A DNA stretch of 64,000 nt from assembly GCF_963678635.1 (NCBI RefSeq), contig NC_087071.1, positions 2,594,537-2,658,536 on the forward strand, in the 5' to 3' direction. Positions 22,383-34,600 of the stretch are shown here, piece after piece. The stretch's first letter is position 1. Each line of letters begins with the position of its first letter. The notes under the pieces were generated by a model. It searched no databases, had not been told where the DNA came from, and was given only the letters and a program-made list of their open reading frames with translations. The translations under genes and the position numbers were made by a program. The stretch comes from Symsagittifera roscoffensis (taxonomy: Eukaryota; Xenacoelomorpha; Acoela; Convolutidae).

Positions 22383-23254
22383 AAGCTCAAGCTTAGGTTT
22401 TTATTCCCTGAAAAACATGTTTACAATGTCGACTTTGGACAACATTTACTTCGATTTTGAGCAAAGTTTTTACATAATCCAAGAGCAAACAATTAGATCT
22501 ATCAATGTTTAGATTCAAAGACTTATCAAAGTAATTCGAGTTTGAAAATGCCAGAGTTCATCATCTGCCACATATTTCTCAATTTGCCCGAAAAAATAAG
22601 TAACAGCCGCGTTTGGTCAAGTTTTTATACCGAATATTTCACTTTAATTGCTGAGAATGTTTCACGTCTCGGGGAAATTTTTTGTACTCCGTTTATTCGA
22701 AAACTGATTGACTACAATGCAAAACTTATTATCTTTGAGGAGCTCTGACATTTTCAGACCCGGCTTTGATCATTTTTTTTTGGTATAAATAGAAGCTTTG
22801 TCGAAAATTGAAGTAAATGTTGTCCAAAATAAAATTTCAATACAAGCATTTTAGAAAGTAAAACGTGAAATTGCGCTCAGTTTTTTCCGCCAGTGAAGGT
22901 CAGTTCATTTTTTGTTTTAACCAGAAATCCATGGGAAACCAAATTTTTGAATGCACTCCCGAAATTTATAATTGTCATCATATGGATTTTTTCCAGATGT
23001 TATTTCGTGCAAGAGTTAGTGATCTAAAAACGCAAAGTGTTCAATTACTGGTAAAAACAGGTTGGATTATTCTAGCATTCTTTATCTTGAAGTTTGTATG
23101 CTTTGTGTGGTTTAAAGCAAAGTTTTTGGTAGCTTTTTTTGGTCAAGTAGTTTCAATTGAGGTCAAAAATGTTCGTTTTTAATTTTATATTGAAAATTTC
23201 TATAATTAACGCTTGAAAAAAACCTACATAACGTTTTTTTTCTTCAAAAAAATG
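22383..23254 (+). other. Stretch with two uncertain ORFs
   Basis: A 67-codon ATG-started frame at 22547-22748 and a 105-codon frame at 22865-23182 (starting at GTG, with a possible membrane segment TGWIILAFFILKFVCFVWF) have some coding look. Neither has splice support, a recognised domain or a paralogue in the window. They may be chance frames. Confidence 0.2.
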
Positions 23255-24740
23255 AACTCTTGGCTCTACTTGGTTGTTTCCACCAAGCAAAGTTGTAATC
23301 AGTTTATAGAAATTTTAACGCGAAAAGTGTAGGTGAACGCAACCCAATAAATAGAAGCTCACGAATTAACTTGTACAGTTTCAAATCTGTCTGGACTTCA
23401 AAAATTTCAAGGATAATTTGGAAGTGAATATTAATTTCTTAGACAAAATAATATAATAATTGTGAATTTCTTCACGCTATAGCAATGATTTTTTTGAAAT
23501 CGTAGTAAATTTCACGCTTAGGTGACTTTTTAATAATGCATATACTAATTGCCGCATGTCATTTTGAGTAGTTGATCGACAATCAGAAGATAGTAACTCT
23601 GTATTAGTACACCGCTAAAAGTTGCATCGAGTCTTTTTTGAGCGTCTGTATTTTTTTTCGAAAAACTCGGCAGATATTATGGTTATCGTTACCTAACTTT
23701 TCGAACACTAATGTAACAGTGAGACGAGCTTCTCTAGAATGTTAGCACTTAATTGCCAAAGCCTTTGTCAGCTGATAATTTGACAAAGTTTGCTTAACAT
23801 GACAAGTCATAATGTTAAAACTTGAACATAAATGACAGATCGAGACAAGTTGTCTATCAAGAAAATGAATATTTTCTTTTTGCAAAAGATAGAAGAAAGA
23901 AGGATGAAGGATAGACCATAGTTCTTAGCTTTTTTGAAAGCTGTTGAGCATAAACAGATTTCATTTAGAAAAAAAATTCAATGGTGATGGAAATCAAAAT
24001 AATTGACTGAAATGATGAAACAGATATCTAACCACCATCCTTTGATGAAGAAAATCCATTCACGGGAAATTTCGGTGTAGTTTCTCCACCGCTTGGTTCT
24101 ACTTGATAGTTTCCAGCAAGTAAAGGTATAATCAGGTTCTTGAATCAGGGAACTTGAACGCAAAATGCAATCATAAACCAAACCCAATAATGAAAAGCTC
24201 AATTTGACTGCAAAATTTTCGGGAATCTTTTGGACGTGAGTATAAATGTCAAAAACCATAATATCTATTAATTGTATTTTCTACCCGCGTTAGCATTTTT
24301 TTGAAGTTTTATTCAATGTCACAATTGTATTGCTTTCGAGCTATAAATATATCAATTACACCATGTTATTTTAAGTAGTTGCTGGACAATCAGTAGATAC
24401 TAACTCTTTCTTAGTACACTGTTAAAAGTTGCAGCGAGTCTTTTTTGATACCTAGTGTTTTTTTTTGCATAATAAGACCTCATGAAAACCGTTGTCTAAT
24501 TGAACGCTAAATACATTGATAATATGTCGATAATCAAATCATGAAAACTACAAGAAATGGACGTGAGTTGAAATTTCAAAGACAAACTAATATATTAAGC
24601 GTAGATTTCACGCGTTAGCAATCGTTTTTTTCGAAGTTATAATAAATGTCACATTTAATTTTTTTTCTATTTATTATAATTACAGCGTGCCGTTTCAAGA
24701 AGTGATTTGACGACCAGAAGATGAATTGAAATTGATCAGA
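23255..24740. repeat. Diverged tandem repeats, ~830 bp and shorter unit
   Basis: The block 23255-23690 recurs at 24087-24510. Shared landmarks in order are 'ctacttg.t.gtttcca.caag', 'cccaataa', 'agtagttg.t..acaatcag', 'agtacac.g.taaaagttgca' and 'cgagtcttttttga'. A shorter third copy begins near 24597 (tttcacgcgttagcaatcg). Divergence is roughly 25-30%, so this is an old duplication. The 93-codon minus-strand frame here lies within the repeat and is probably not coding. Confidence 0.6.
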
Positions 24741-26404
24741 TTTTTTGAAAAAGAGTTTTTTTCCGCCTATTTTCAGTTTTTTTTCCAAATCTCCAGCACT
24801 TAAAGATTGCTCAACGACCTATTGGCTACTAATTGTTGTTAATATTTTGCCTCTCCAATTTTCAATCCTTGAATAAAAACAGCACGAGCGTTGCTGTCAA
24901 AGTTTTAGTGAATTTCTTAAGCACATGTTTGTTCCAAAATTTTCAAAAGTATAAGACAGCTGACATTTTTGGTTTCCTCTTTTGTATTCAAACTAAATAA
25001 ATTGTAGCCACTTTTTTCCTTATATAAAGCACTTCCAGTTATTAAATGTTAGAACCTTTTTTGATGTCAAACTTAAAATTATATTTTTCTTTATAATGTT
25101 GGAATGTCCGGTTTTTCAATATTCATATCTGTCAATTTTAAAATTTTTTGGATTGGAGTTTATTTGAGTTACGCAATGCTTTAAAATCTTTGTTGGGTGT
25201 CTAAAAAATGATCAGAATTAAGTTGATTTATGCAGTCCTTGAATATATTTGTTTTCAAATTTGGAAAAAAAATGTTTCTAAGTACCTCAAAAATACTTCG
25301 ACCCTGCTTTTGTCATCTCAACGGGTTATGTCTTGGGAGCCAGTATGATTTTTGTAAACAATCGACCTTGAAGCACTCTGATTTTTTGCTAGATTTGTAA
25401 AGTTGATTGATGCTAACCTCTATATGCGTTTTTATGGAAGAATTCATAATCAATTTTAAGTTCTTTTTATTTTAATTTTTCCTTTTAATTCTCGTTAACC
25501 TGATGTAAAGTTTTAACTTTTTTATGGGTCGACTATTTTGTGGGGGAATTGTTTTCATTTTCGTTAGTTTTCATGCATATTGGAGAAAAAATGATTTCTT
25601 CATCTTGAAAAGCGATGCCTTGAATTTTGGCGCATTGATTGTTACTTCCATCAAAATAGTTTTGCATGGAACGTTCACTAGTTATACAAAAGCGGTTTAA
25701 TTTTTCAGTAGGTTTAAAAACGTTTTTCCAAATAAATGTTATAATCTGATTGAATAGTAGTCTGATATTTTATGATTAGAATAAACAATTTTGCCGTAAA
25801 ATTTGTAGTAAGCATGGACCATCATCTTGGAAGTGATGAGAATTTTGATTAGAAAGTTTCAGTTTGTTTTCAGTTTAATTTAGTTTCCAGTTGTGGTTTG
25901 TTATCCTCAGCTCAAACATTTTTTTCCAACTACTTAAAGGCCACAAATTGTTGTCAATTTTTGCATCCGTGTAGCCAATTTTTTTCTGGCCCATTATACA
26001 CGGCTTTGACTTCAACACGCTGAAACATTAAGTTTTGACCATAATTTAACATAATTTAAATCACGTGCATTTGTTGTAATTCCGATTTTTTTGTTTCCAA
26101 TTATTTTTTTCGAGACGATAAAATGGCATCTTTTTTCACATTTCCTAGAAATTAAATGGCCTGTCTGCCTGAGGTGACTACGTAAAAATTAGCTTTTTGA
26201 AAAGGTAAATTGATCAAATTATAAGCATTGACTATTGAATTCAAACATTTAACATAATCAAAAATTTTTAGCTCTCAGATATTTTGAAGATGTTTTTCAC
26301 TGTATGTCTAAGTTAAGTGACACTCTTTGTTTTAAGATAGTGACAAAATATTCTTCTGTTGTAGTTAACACTTAATTTAACATTAAAAAACATTCTCTTC
26401 TGAA
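24741..26404. other. Non-coding stretch left of the BEL/Pao block
   Basis: AT-rich, no supported exon, repeat or RNA gene seen. Confidence 0.4.
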
Positions 26405-26978
26405 AAAAAACATGGCAAATAGCTTTTTTTTCAATTTGTTCAAGCATGAGGTTGAAATATTTAGATTAGGTTTATATGAGCTTTGCAAAGTCTTTCGAAT
26501 ATTGTAAATTGTTATTAAGATGATCATCAGTAGTTGAATTTCTAAGTTCTAAGTTTTTGGTTTGTTGATCAAATTTTCAAGTCTTTGGTTTGTTGAAAAC
26601 GTATCCTCTTTTTTCATATCAACCGCACATTTTTATTACCGCCAAAAAATTAAAATCAAATGACAACAATTCATATAACAATTTTTGTTACAATTTTCTT
26701 TGTTAAACTGTAATATCCTTTTAAAAACTTTTGCATGGAAAAAATCTCGATTAAAAACTATTACAAAATTAAAGCGAAAGATTCCAAATAATTTCACTAT
26801 CTTGAATAAGCAAAAATGTACTTCCGAATCATTAACGCGAGGAAGTTAAATCAACTTAATCTTTTTCTTCAGGGTTTCGCTGTTTTTGATCTAAGACAAA
26901 ATAAGGATGGCTCATTGCTTGGCAAGTAGCACACAATGTTAGGACCTCCCTTATTTAAATTCAGCTAATTAAGAATTA
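26405..26978. repeat. Flank segment duplicated at 30247-30822
   Basis: Beginning at 'cggcaaatagc'-like sequence and running to the LTR end, this segment is almost identical to 30247-30822, at an offset of 3,842 bases. It is outside the LTR, so its presence beside both LTR copies shows that DNA was duplicated together with its flank and that two separate insertions are not the explanation. Confidence 0.8.
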
Positions 26979-26980
26979 GC

Positions 26981-27397
26981 TATATTCTGGCCTTTTTTAT
27001 AACTCGAATGAAAACAGAAAACAGAATCGGCATAATTCAAGAGAATCAGTAAACTGCAAATTTTAGTAATTTATATTGCACGGAATTAGCAACAACCTTA
27101 CACGTACCAAGTTAAAAAGTGGGCTTGTTCATGCGCTGGCTTATGTGTTTTTTTCACAATGAACTCATATATAGTTCACGCAGCTTACTTAACAGAAACT
27201 CAATTGCAGACCAATTTTGAACCGATTAAAATATTAGAATTTTATATTCTGTCAGGTTTGGCTCAAATAGGATTCTCAAATGAAACGACTTAGGTGAGAA
27301 TCAAACCCACGCCGAACTCCCCGGAACGCACTATGTATAGGCTGGGCTATATAGCTAGTATTGCTAAGCAACTGTAATGACTTTATATATACTAACA
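26981..27397 (-). repeat. BEL/Pao 3' LTR, unit 1
   Basis: On the minus strand it starts with TGTTAG at 27397 and ends near ccagaata at 26981, about 417 bases. It matches 31262-30823 and, with changes, 42834-42199. The last codons of the integrase ORF (27364 onward) run into it. A tRNA-like segment with a well-formed T arm lies at 27283-27355. Confidence 0.65.
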
Positions 27398-27785
27398 TCC
27401 TCCACTCCCGAAGGAGCGAGAACCGGAACGAGCCTAGAGAGCGGCCGAGTGTAGTTTCCGGAAACGATCCTAAGGTTTACGGAGCGGGCGGTGTTGTCTT
27501 TGCCGTAATTTAGCGACTTTATACGTGCTAGAGGGTAGTGGCCCCTAGGGCTAGTGGATTCAACTAACCACACCATATCTCCCGTTTTCAAAGAGTATTC
27601 GGGAAGAGCATGCTACTTAGCTCTTTTATTGAGTGTAGGGACGTACTCACTTGACCACCGTTACAAATAGCGTTTGCGTACGACTGTGCACGAGCATAGC
27701 CTTTAGAGTGAGAATAGTTCTCACCCGACCTTAGAGACGGAATTGTTAGATTGTGCTGACCTAAAAGGAAATGATTCGGCGTCAA
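27364..27785 (-). pseudogene. BEL/Pao pol, integrase C-terminal part, unit 1
   Basis: Two frames, overlapping by four bases. 27785-27588 carries [10 protein letters not shown], the hallmark following the integrase core in BEL/Pao. 27591-27364 carries DMVWLVESTSPRGHYPLARI and ends with the conserved arginine-rich strand and hydrophobic 'V.R.VN' type region typical of the DUF5641 tail. A frameshift separates them. Confidence 0.8.
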
Positions 27786-28880
27786 ATCCTCCAGTTTATT
27801 TGGGTCGTCAGAAACGGGACTGAGCGGACGGGCGTTTAGTGAACCTTAAGCTAGGCACATGATTGTGCTCAAAGTCTCGTCAGTCAACTTTCCTGACCCT
27901 AAGAATGAATAAAACACGCGCTTACAACTGCGCACCATTCGCTCCCATGCTCCATCTTGATGTGGTTCACTTGGCGGATTGTACTTTCACTTAATGCCTT
28001 TGTGTTTGAGCGACAGTGGAGCTTCTGCGTTCCAATTTTTGATGCAAAGAAATACGCTTTTTTTCGGCTCCTATAAAGTTCCTTCCGTTATCCGACCAAA
28101 TTGTTGAAGGTGTTCCTCGCCTAGAAATAAAGCGATCGATAGCCATCACTTATGAAGTTGTGTCCATGGATAGAACCAACTCAATGTGAATTGCGCGATT
28201 AGTTAGGTAAGTAAATAGAAAACCCCAGCGTTTCTCGGAGGATCGAGGAATGGTTCCCTGAAATGGTCCAAAATAATCGACGCCGCAGTTCGAGAACGGC
28301 GGCTGGCGGTAACTTAGACGCTCCGTGGCAAAGTCAGTCATCATTGGAGGAACGGTTTTCATTTTTCGCTTTCTACAGCATACGCAATGTGTTCAATAAC
28401 TCTTAGTGCAGATCTCAATCGTAGTAGAACAAATTGTTGATGAATGACGGAACGAAGGTAGTCGACGGACCGATGTTCGTGCTTAAAAACGGAGAAACAG
28501 TCGGATTAGGCGATCGCGGCTATCCAAAATTATTGGATTGCGAAATCCGAATGCGGTTGCGGAGAGACGGTGGATACGGCCGGTAGCTCTAATTAATCCG
28601 TTCGGTCCGATAAAAGGCGAAAACGATGATATACGGCTCGATTTTTTTTTAAATGTTTTCCAGATGCTATTTGCTTACTTTCAGCTGGGAATAACTCTTA
28701 CTGCGTAAATTGCAAAAGTTTTTCCTCTGCAATGACAAGTTCTGCGGGATCAATTCTGTCCTTATCTGGCGATCTGAAATGTTTATGTTTAGGTGAGAGT
28801 CTCAACATATATGCGACCAGCCGCTTTATCTTGGAGAACGAGCTATACTCTTCCCAAGGGAAGGCAAAGTCAGTCGAAAC
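27786..28880 (-). pseudogene. BEL/Pao pol, integrase core, unit 1 (single copy of the 1.07 kb segment)
   Basis: Contains the zinc-binding region (about 28380-28510), the start of the catalytic core with NCGVDYFGPF and LTNRAIHIELV (28362-28150), and the later PP.APHQ.GAWERMV and LNARPLSP region (about 27980-27830). Stops and frameshifts interrupt it. The segment 27811-28880 corresponds to one unit of the five-copy array in the second unit. Confidence 0.75.
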
Positions 28881-29593
28881 TGCAGTTCACGGAAATTTTG
28901 AGGAGACTTCTAAACCCTCATTTAGATTGTAGACCGGACCATCCCTGCAATTTTTCTCAGTAACTTGCCTATTTGGATTGAAAGGCCAATCAGAAGTTTT
29001 CAAAAAGGAAGGGCCGTTTACCCAACTGCTTTACTTGAAGGAATCAGCAGTAATACCTCTGGTTCCGGTGTCAGCGGGGTCTTTTTCACTCGAAACATGG
29101 AACCATTGGTCAATTAATGTTGACTCCAGAATCTCGGCTACTCGATACAAACACGGGTTGTTTGCTTGTCGAGTTCAACCACTGAAGGACTGTAGTGCTC
29201 AGTCCACAAGAACACTTTGGAAATACTCAAGTATCAGAGCTTTCTAGACATCATCCTTCAGGCGACTAGCAAGAAGCTAGCTTGAAGTTCCATTTTAGGA
29301 ATTCCAAGCATCTTCATCGGGGCTACTCATGCTTTACCGAAGATAAACGCTAGTTGATATCTGGAATAGGCGTTTTTTTTGAGCTCGAAGGAATGCTACA
29401 GAACAGAAAACGTCCAAAGAGCTATCACTGAACATGTGCAGCTCAACCTCATCTACTGGGAAGTCAAAACAGCAAGGAGGTAATTTGAGCTGCCCTAAAA
29501 TTGGCCAGCCGGAGTGCCATTCAATGAATCTGCGGCACAACTCATTTGGCTGTGGGTCATCTCACTGTTGGCCACTCAACCTCCAGATATCTT
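28881..29593 (-). pseudogene. BEL/Pao pol, RNase H to integrase linker, unit 1
   Basis: The minus-strand reading contains WHSGWP and VELHMFSDSSLDVFCSVAFL (29540-29334), which match the RNase H region of BEL/Pao pol. The linker with FSSFSKIKRLVAYMLRL lies near 28860-28780. The part 28621-29330 is nearly identical to 36768-37477 (offset 8,147). Plus-strand frames over this region are shadows. Confidence 0.75.
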
Positions 29594-30125
29594 TCAGTAG
29601 CAAACGGTATAGGGAGCGACAATACCTATGGGGTCGAACACGGAGAACACAAAACTAAGAACCGATCGCTGTATAACAGGGTCTTTGTGTTCGCGGTTAA
29701 CTCCTCCACCGAGAACATGCGATGCGTTTCCAGGATTAATCGCAGCGGTTAGAATTTCCTTACTGTTGTAAGCGCTGGTCTTAGGGGGATTTAGTTTCAA
29801 GGTCAAATTAGGAACATTGCTAATAAATTTTGTAAGATAAAACCCACCGAACTTAAGCAATTCAACTAAACTGCGGCTTAACGTTGAAGCAGTTTCTGGA
29901 TTTTTCACAGATCCAAAGTAGTCATCCATGTAAAAGTTAATTCCACGGCGTAAGCGGCTTGGGGGTAACGATCTTGGTTGTCGACGGCTGTTCGCTGAAG
30001 AGCATAGTTAGCACATGTAGGAGAATCTTTTGCTCCATATTTATGCCTTGTATATTGAAATAATCTCACAAATACAAAAATGCAAGGAACATTGATCGCT
30101 TTCTAGTAAACCGAGCTGCATAAAC
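29594..30125 (-). pseudogene. BEL/Pao pol, C-terminal reverse transcriptase, unit 1
   Basis: The minus strand shows the RT catalytic region as MDDYFGSVKNPETA (about 29929), followed by SLVELLKFGGFYLTKFISNVPN, then FDPIGIVAPYTV. All are typical of BEL/Pao RT and the RT-RNase H connection. Upstream, the part between motif A and the DD motif runs to 30125, where the palindrome centre begins. RT N-terminal to motif A is missing in this unit. Confidence 0.8.
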
Positions 30126-30246
30126 AGTTTCCGCAGATATCGAAAGCACGTTTATGCAGGTCGGTCTACTAGAAAGCGATCAAAGATTCTTGCGTTTTTG
30201 TATTTGTGAGTGTATTTCAATATACAAGGCATGTATTCGGAGCGGA
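30043..30246. repeat. Palindrome centred on RT motif A, unit 1
   Basis: Left arm about 30043-30125, centre 30126-30149, right arm 30150-30246. The arms pair over about 82 bases with roughly nine mismatches. The centre begins 'agtttccgcagatatcga' and encodes V-S-A-D-I-E on the plus strand. The right arm is cut off at 30246, where the duplicated flank segment begins. Confidence 0.85.
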
Positions 30247-30822
30247 AAAAAACGTGGCAAATAGCTTTTTTTTTCCATTTGTTCAAGCATGAGGTTGAAG
30301 TATCGAGATTAGATTTATATGAGCTTTGCGAAGTCTTTTGAAATTTGTAAATTGTTTTAAGATGACCATCAGTAGTTGAATTTCTAAGTTCTAAGTTTTT
30401 GGTTTGTTGATCAAATTTTCAAGTCTTTGGTTTGTTGAAAACGTATCCTCTTTTTTCATATCAACCGCACATTTTTATTACCGCCAAAAAATTAAAATCA
30501 AATGACAACAATTCATATAACAATTTTTGTTACAATTTTCTTTGTTAAACTGTAATATCCTTTTAAAAACTTTTGCATGGAAAAAATCTCGATTAAAAAC
30601 TATTACAAAATTAAAGCGAAAGATTCCAAATAATTTCACTATCTTGAATAAGCAAAAATGTACTTCCGAATCATTAACGCGAGGAAGTTAAATCAACTTA
30701 ATCTTTTTCTTCAGGGTTTCGCTGTTTTTGATCTAAGACAAAATAAGGATGGCTCATTGCTTGGCAAGTAGCACACAATGTTAGGACCTCCCTTATTTAA
30801 ATTCAGCTAATTAAGAATTAGC
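30247..30822. repeat. Second copy of the flank segment
   Basis: Near-identical to 26405-26978. It joins abruptly to the interior of the RT palindrome at 30246, marking the boundary between the two tandem units. Confidence 0.8.
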
Positions 30823-31262
30823 TATATTCTGGCCTTTTTTATAACTCGAATGAAAACAGAAAACAGAATCGGCATAATTCAAGAGAATCAGTAAACTGCA
30901 AATTTTAGTAATTTATATTGCACGGAATTAGCAACAACCTTACACGTACCAAGTTAAAAAGTGGGCTTGTTCATGCGCTGGCTTATGTGTTTTTTTCACA
31001 ATGAACTCATATATAGTTCACGCAGCTTACTTAACAGAAACTCAATTGCAGACCAATTTTGAACCGATTAAAATATTAGAATTTTATATTCTGTCAGGTT
31101 TGGCTCAAATAGGATTCTCAAATGAAACGACTTAGGTGAGAATCAAACCCACGCCGAACTCCCAGGACCGCACTATGTATAGGCTGGGCTATCTAGCTGG
31201 TATTGCTAAGCAACTTTACTGACTTTTTATATACTACACTTTAATGCAATGTAGCACTAACA
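30823..31262 (-). repeat. BEL/Pao 3' LTR, unit 2
   Basis: On the minus strand, from TGTTAG at 31262 to ccagaata near 30823. It is slightly longer than the unit 1 LTR because of about 25 extra bases (an 'actttaatgcaat' region) near its 5' end, a sequence also present in the LTRs at 42.8 and 43.6 kb. Unit 1 has therefore lost it. The tRNA-like segment is at 31125-31197. Confidence 0.65.
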
Positions 31263-31658
31263 TCATCCACTCCCGAAGGAGCGAGAACCGGAACGAGCTT
31301 AACGAGCGGCCGAGTGTAGTTTCCGGAAACGGTCCTAAGGTTTACGCAGCGGGCGGTGTTGTCTTAGCCGTAATTTAGCGAATTTATGCGTGCTAGAGGG
31401 TAGTTTCCCCTAGGTTCACACCATATCTCCCGTTTTCAAAGAATATTCGGGAGGAGCATGCCACTTAACTCTTTTATTGAGTGTAGGGATGTACTCACTT
31501 GACCATCGTTACAAATAGCGTTTGCGATCGACTGCGCACGAGCATAGCCTTTAGAGTGAGAGTAGTTCTCACCCGACCTTAGAGACGGAATTGTTAGACT
31601 GTGCTGACCTAAAAGGAAATGATTCGGCGTCAAATCCTCCAGTTTATCTGGGTCGTCA
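31263..31658 (-). pseudogene. BEL/Pao pol, integrase C-terminal part, unit 2
   Basis: 31633-31436 contains [18 protein letters not shown]. The DUF5641-like tail (31435-31263) matches unit 1 but carries a deletion of about 23 bases near 31415 that removes the start of the tail. Confidence 0.75.
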
Positions 31659-34600
31659 GAAACGGGAGTGAGCGGACGGGCGTTTAGTGAACCTTAAACT
31701 AGGCACATGATTATGCTCAAAATCTCGTCACTCAACTTTACTGACCCTAAGATTGAACAAAACACGCGCTTACAACTGTGCACCATTCGCTCCCATGCTC
31801 CACCTTGATTTGGTTCACTTGGCGGATTGTACTTCCACTTAATGCCTTTGTGTATGAGCGACAGTGGAGCTTCTGCGTTCCAATTTTTGATGCACAGAAG
31901 AAGTTTTTTTTTCGGCTCCTATAAAGTTCCTTCCGTTATCCGACCAAATTGTTGAAGGTGTTCTTCGCCTGGAAGTAAAGCGATCGATTGCCATCAGTTA
32001 TGAAGTTGTGTCCATGGATGGAACCAACTCAATTTGAATTGCGCGATTCGTTAAGCAAGTAAATAGAAAACCCTAGCGTTTCTCGGAAGATCGTGGAATG
32101 GTTATATGAGATGGTCCAAAATAATCGAGGCCGCAGTTAGAGAATGGCAACTGGCGGTAACTTAGACGCTCCGAGGAAAGGTCAGACATCATTGTGGAGT
32201 AACGATTTTCGCTTTTCGCTTTCTACAGCATACTCAATATGTTTCAATAATTCTTAGTGCAGATCTCAAGCAGAGTACAACAAATTGTTGATGAATGACG
32301 GAACGAAGGTAGTCGACGGACCGACGTTCGTGCTTAATGTGATAAAAACGGAGAAACAGTCGGATTAGGCGATGGCGGCTATCCAAAATTATTGGATGGC
32401 GAGTTTCAAATGCGGTTGCGGAGAGACGTTGGATACGGCCGGTGGATCTAATTAATCCGTTCGGTCCGATAAAAGGCGAATACGATGATATACGGAGCGG
32501 TTTTCTGACATGTTTTCTAGCTGCTAATTGCTTACATTCAGCTGGGAATGACTCTAACTGCGTAAATTGCAAAAATTTTTCCTCTGCAAGGACAAGTTAT
32601 GCGGGATCAATTCCGGCCTTATCTGGCGATCTGAAATGTTTATGCTAAGATGAGAGTATCAACATTTATGCGACCAGCCGCTTTATCTTGGAGAACGAGC
32701 TATACTCTTCCCAAAGGAAGGCAAAGTCAGTCGAAACGGGAGTGAGTGGACGGGCGTTTAGTGAACCTTCAACTGGGCACTTGATTGTGCTCAAAATCTC
32801 GTCAGTCAACTTTCTGGATCCTAAGGTTGCATAAAACACGCGCATACAACTGCGCACCATTCGCTCCCATGCTCCACCTTGATGTGGTGCACTTGGCGGA
32901 TTGTACTTCACTTAATGCCTTTGTATATGAGCGACAGTGAAGCTTCTGCGTTTCAATTTTTGATGCACAGAAGAAGCTCTTTTTCGGCTCCTATAAAGTT
33001 CGGTCCGTTATCCGACCAAATTGTTGGAGGTGTTCCTCGCCTAGAAATAAAGCGATCGATAGCCATCACACATGAAGTTGTGTCCATGGATGTAACCAAC
33101 TCAAAGTGATTTGCGCGAGTCGTTAAGCAAGTAAATAGAAAACCCCAGCCTTTCTCGGAAGATCGACAAATGGCTACATGAAATGGTCCAAAATAATCGA
33201 CGCCGCAGTTCGAGAACGGCGGCTGGCGGTAAAACTTTGACGCTCCGTGGGAAGGTCAGACATCGTTAGAGTAACGGTTTTCACTTTTCGCTTTCTACAG
33301 CATACGCAATGTGTTTCAATAATTCTTCGTGCATATCTCAAGCGTAGTACAACATATTGTTGATGAATGACGGAACGAAGGTAGTCGACGGACCGACGTT
33401 CGTGCTTAATGTGATAAAAACGGAGAAACAGTCGGATTAGGCGATGGCGGCTATCCAAAATTATTGGATGGCGAGTTTCAAATGCGGTTGCGGAGAGACG
33501 TTGGATACGGCCGGTGGATCTAATTAATCCGTTCGGTCCGATAAAAGGCGAATACGATGATATACGGAGCGGTTTTCTTACATGTTTTCTAGCTGCTAAT
33601 TGCTTACATTCAGCTGGGAATGACTCTAACTGCGTAAATTGCAAAAATTTTTCCTCTGCAAGGACAAGTTATGCGGGATCAATTCCGGCCTTATCTGGCG
33701 ATCTGAAATGTTTATGCTAAGATGAGAGTCTCAACATTTATGCGACCAGCCGCTTTATCTTGGAGAACGAGCTATACTCTTCCCAAAGGAAGGCAAAGTC
33801 AGTCGAAACGGGAGTGAGTGGACGGGCGTTTAGTGAACCTTCAACTGGGCACTTGATTGTGCTCAAAATCTCGTCAGTCAGTTTTCTGGATCCTAAGGTT
33901 GCATAAAACACGCGCATACAACTGCGCACCATTCGCTCCCATGCTCCACCTTGATGTGGTGCACTTGGCGGATTGTACTTCACTTAATGCCTTTGTATAT
34001 GAGCGACAGTGAAGCTTCTGCGTTTCAATTTTTGATGCACAGAAGAAGCTCTTTTTCGGCTCCTATAAAGTTCGGTCCGTTATCCGACCAAATTGTTGGA
34101 GGTGTTCCTCGCCTAGAAATAAAGCGATCGATAGCCATCACACATGAAGTTGTGTCCATGGATGTAACCAACTCAAAGTGATTTGCGCGAGTCGTTAAGC
34201 AAGTAAATAGAAAACCCCAGCCTTTCTCGGAAGATCGACAAATGGCTACATGAAATGGTCCAAAATAATCGACGCCGCAGTTCGAGAACGGCGGCTGGCG
34301 GTAAAACTTTGACGCTCCGTGGGAAGGTCAGACATCGTTAGAGTAACGGTTTTCACTTTTCGCTTTCTACAGCATACGCAATGTGTTTCAATAATTCTTC
34401 GTGCATATCTCAAGCGTAGTACAACATATTGTTGATGAATGACGGAACGAAGGTAGTCGACGGACCGACGTTCGTGCTTAATGTGATAAAAACGGAGAAA
34501 CAGTCGGATTAGGCGATGGCGGCTATCCAAAATTATTGGATGGCGAGTTTCAAATGCGGTTGCGGAGAGACGTTGGATACGGCCGGTGGATCTAATTAAT

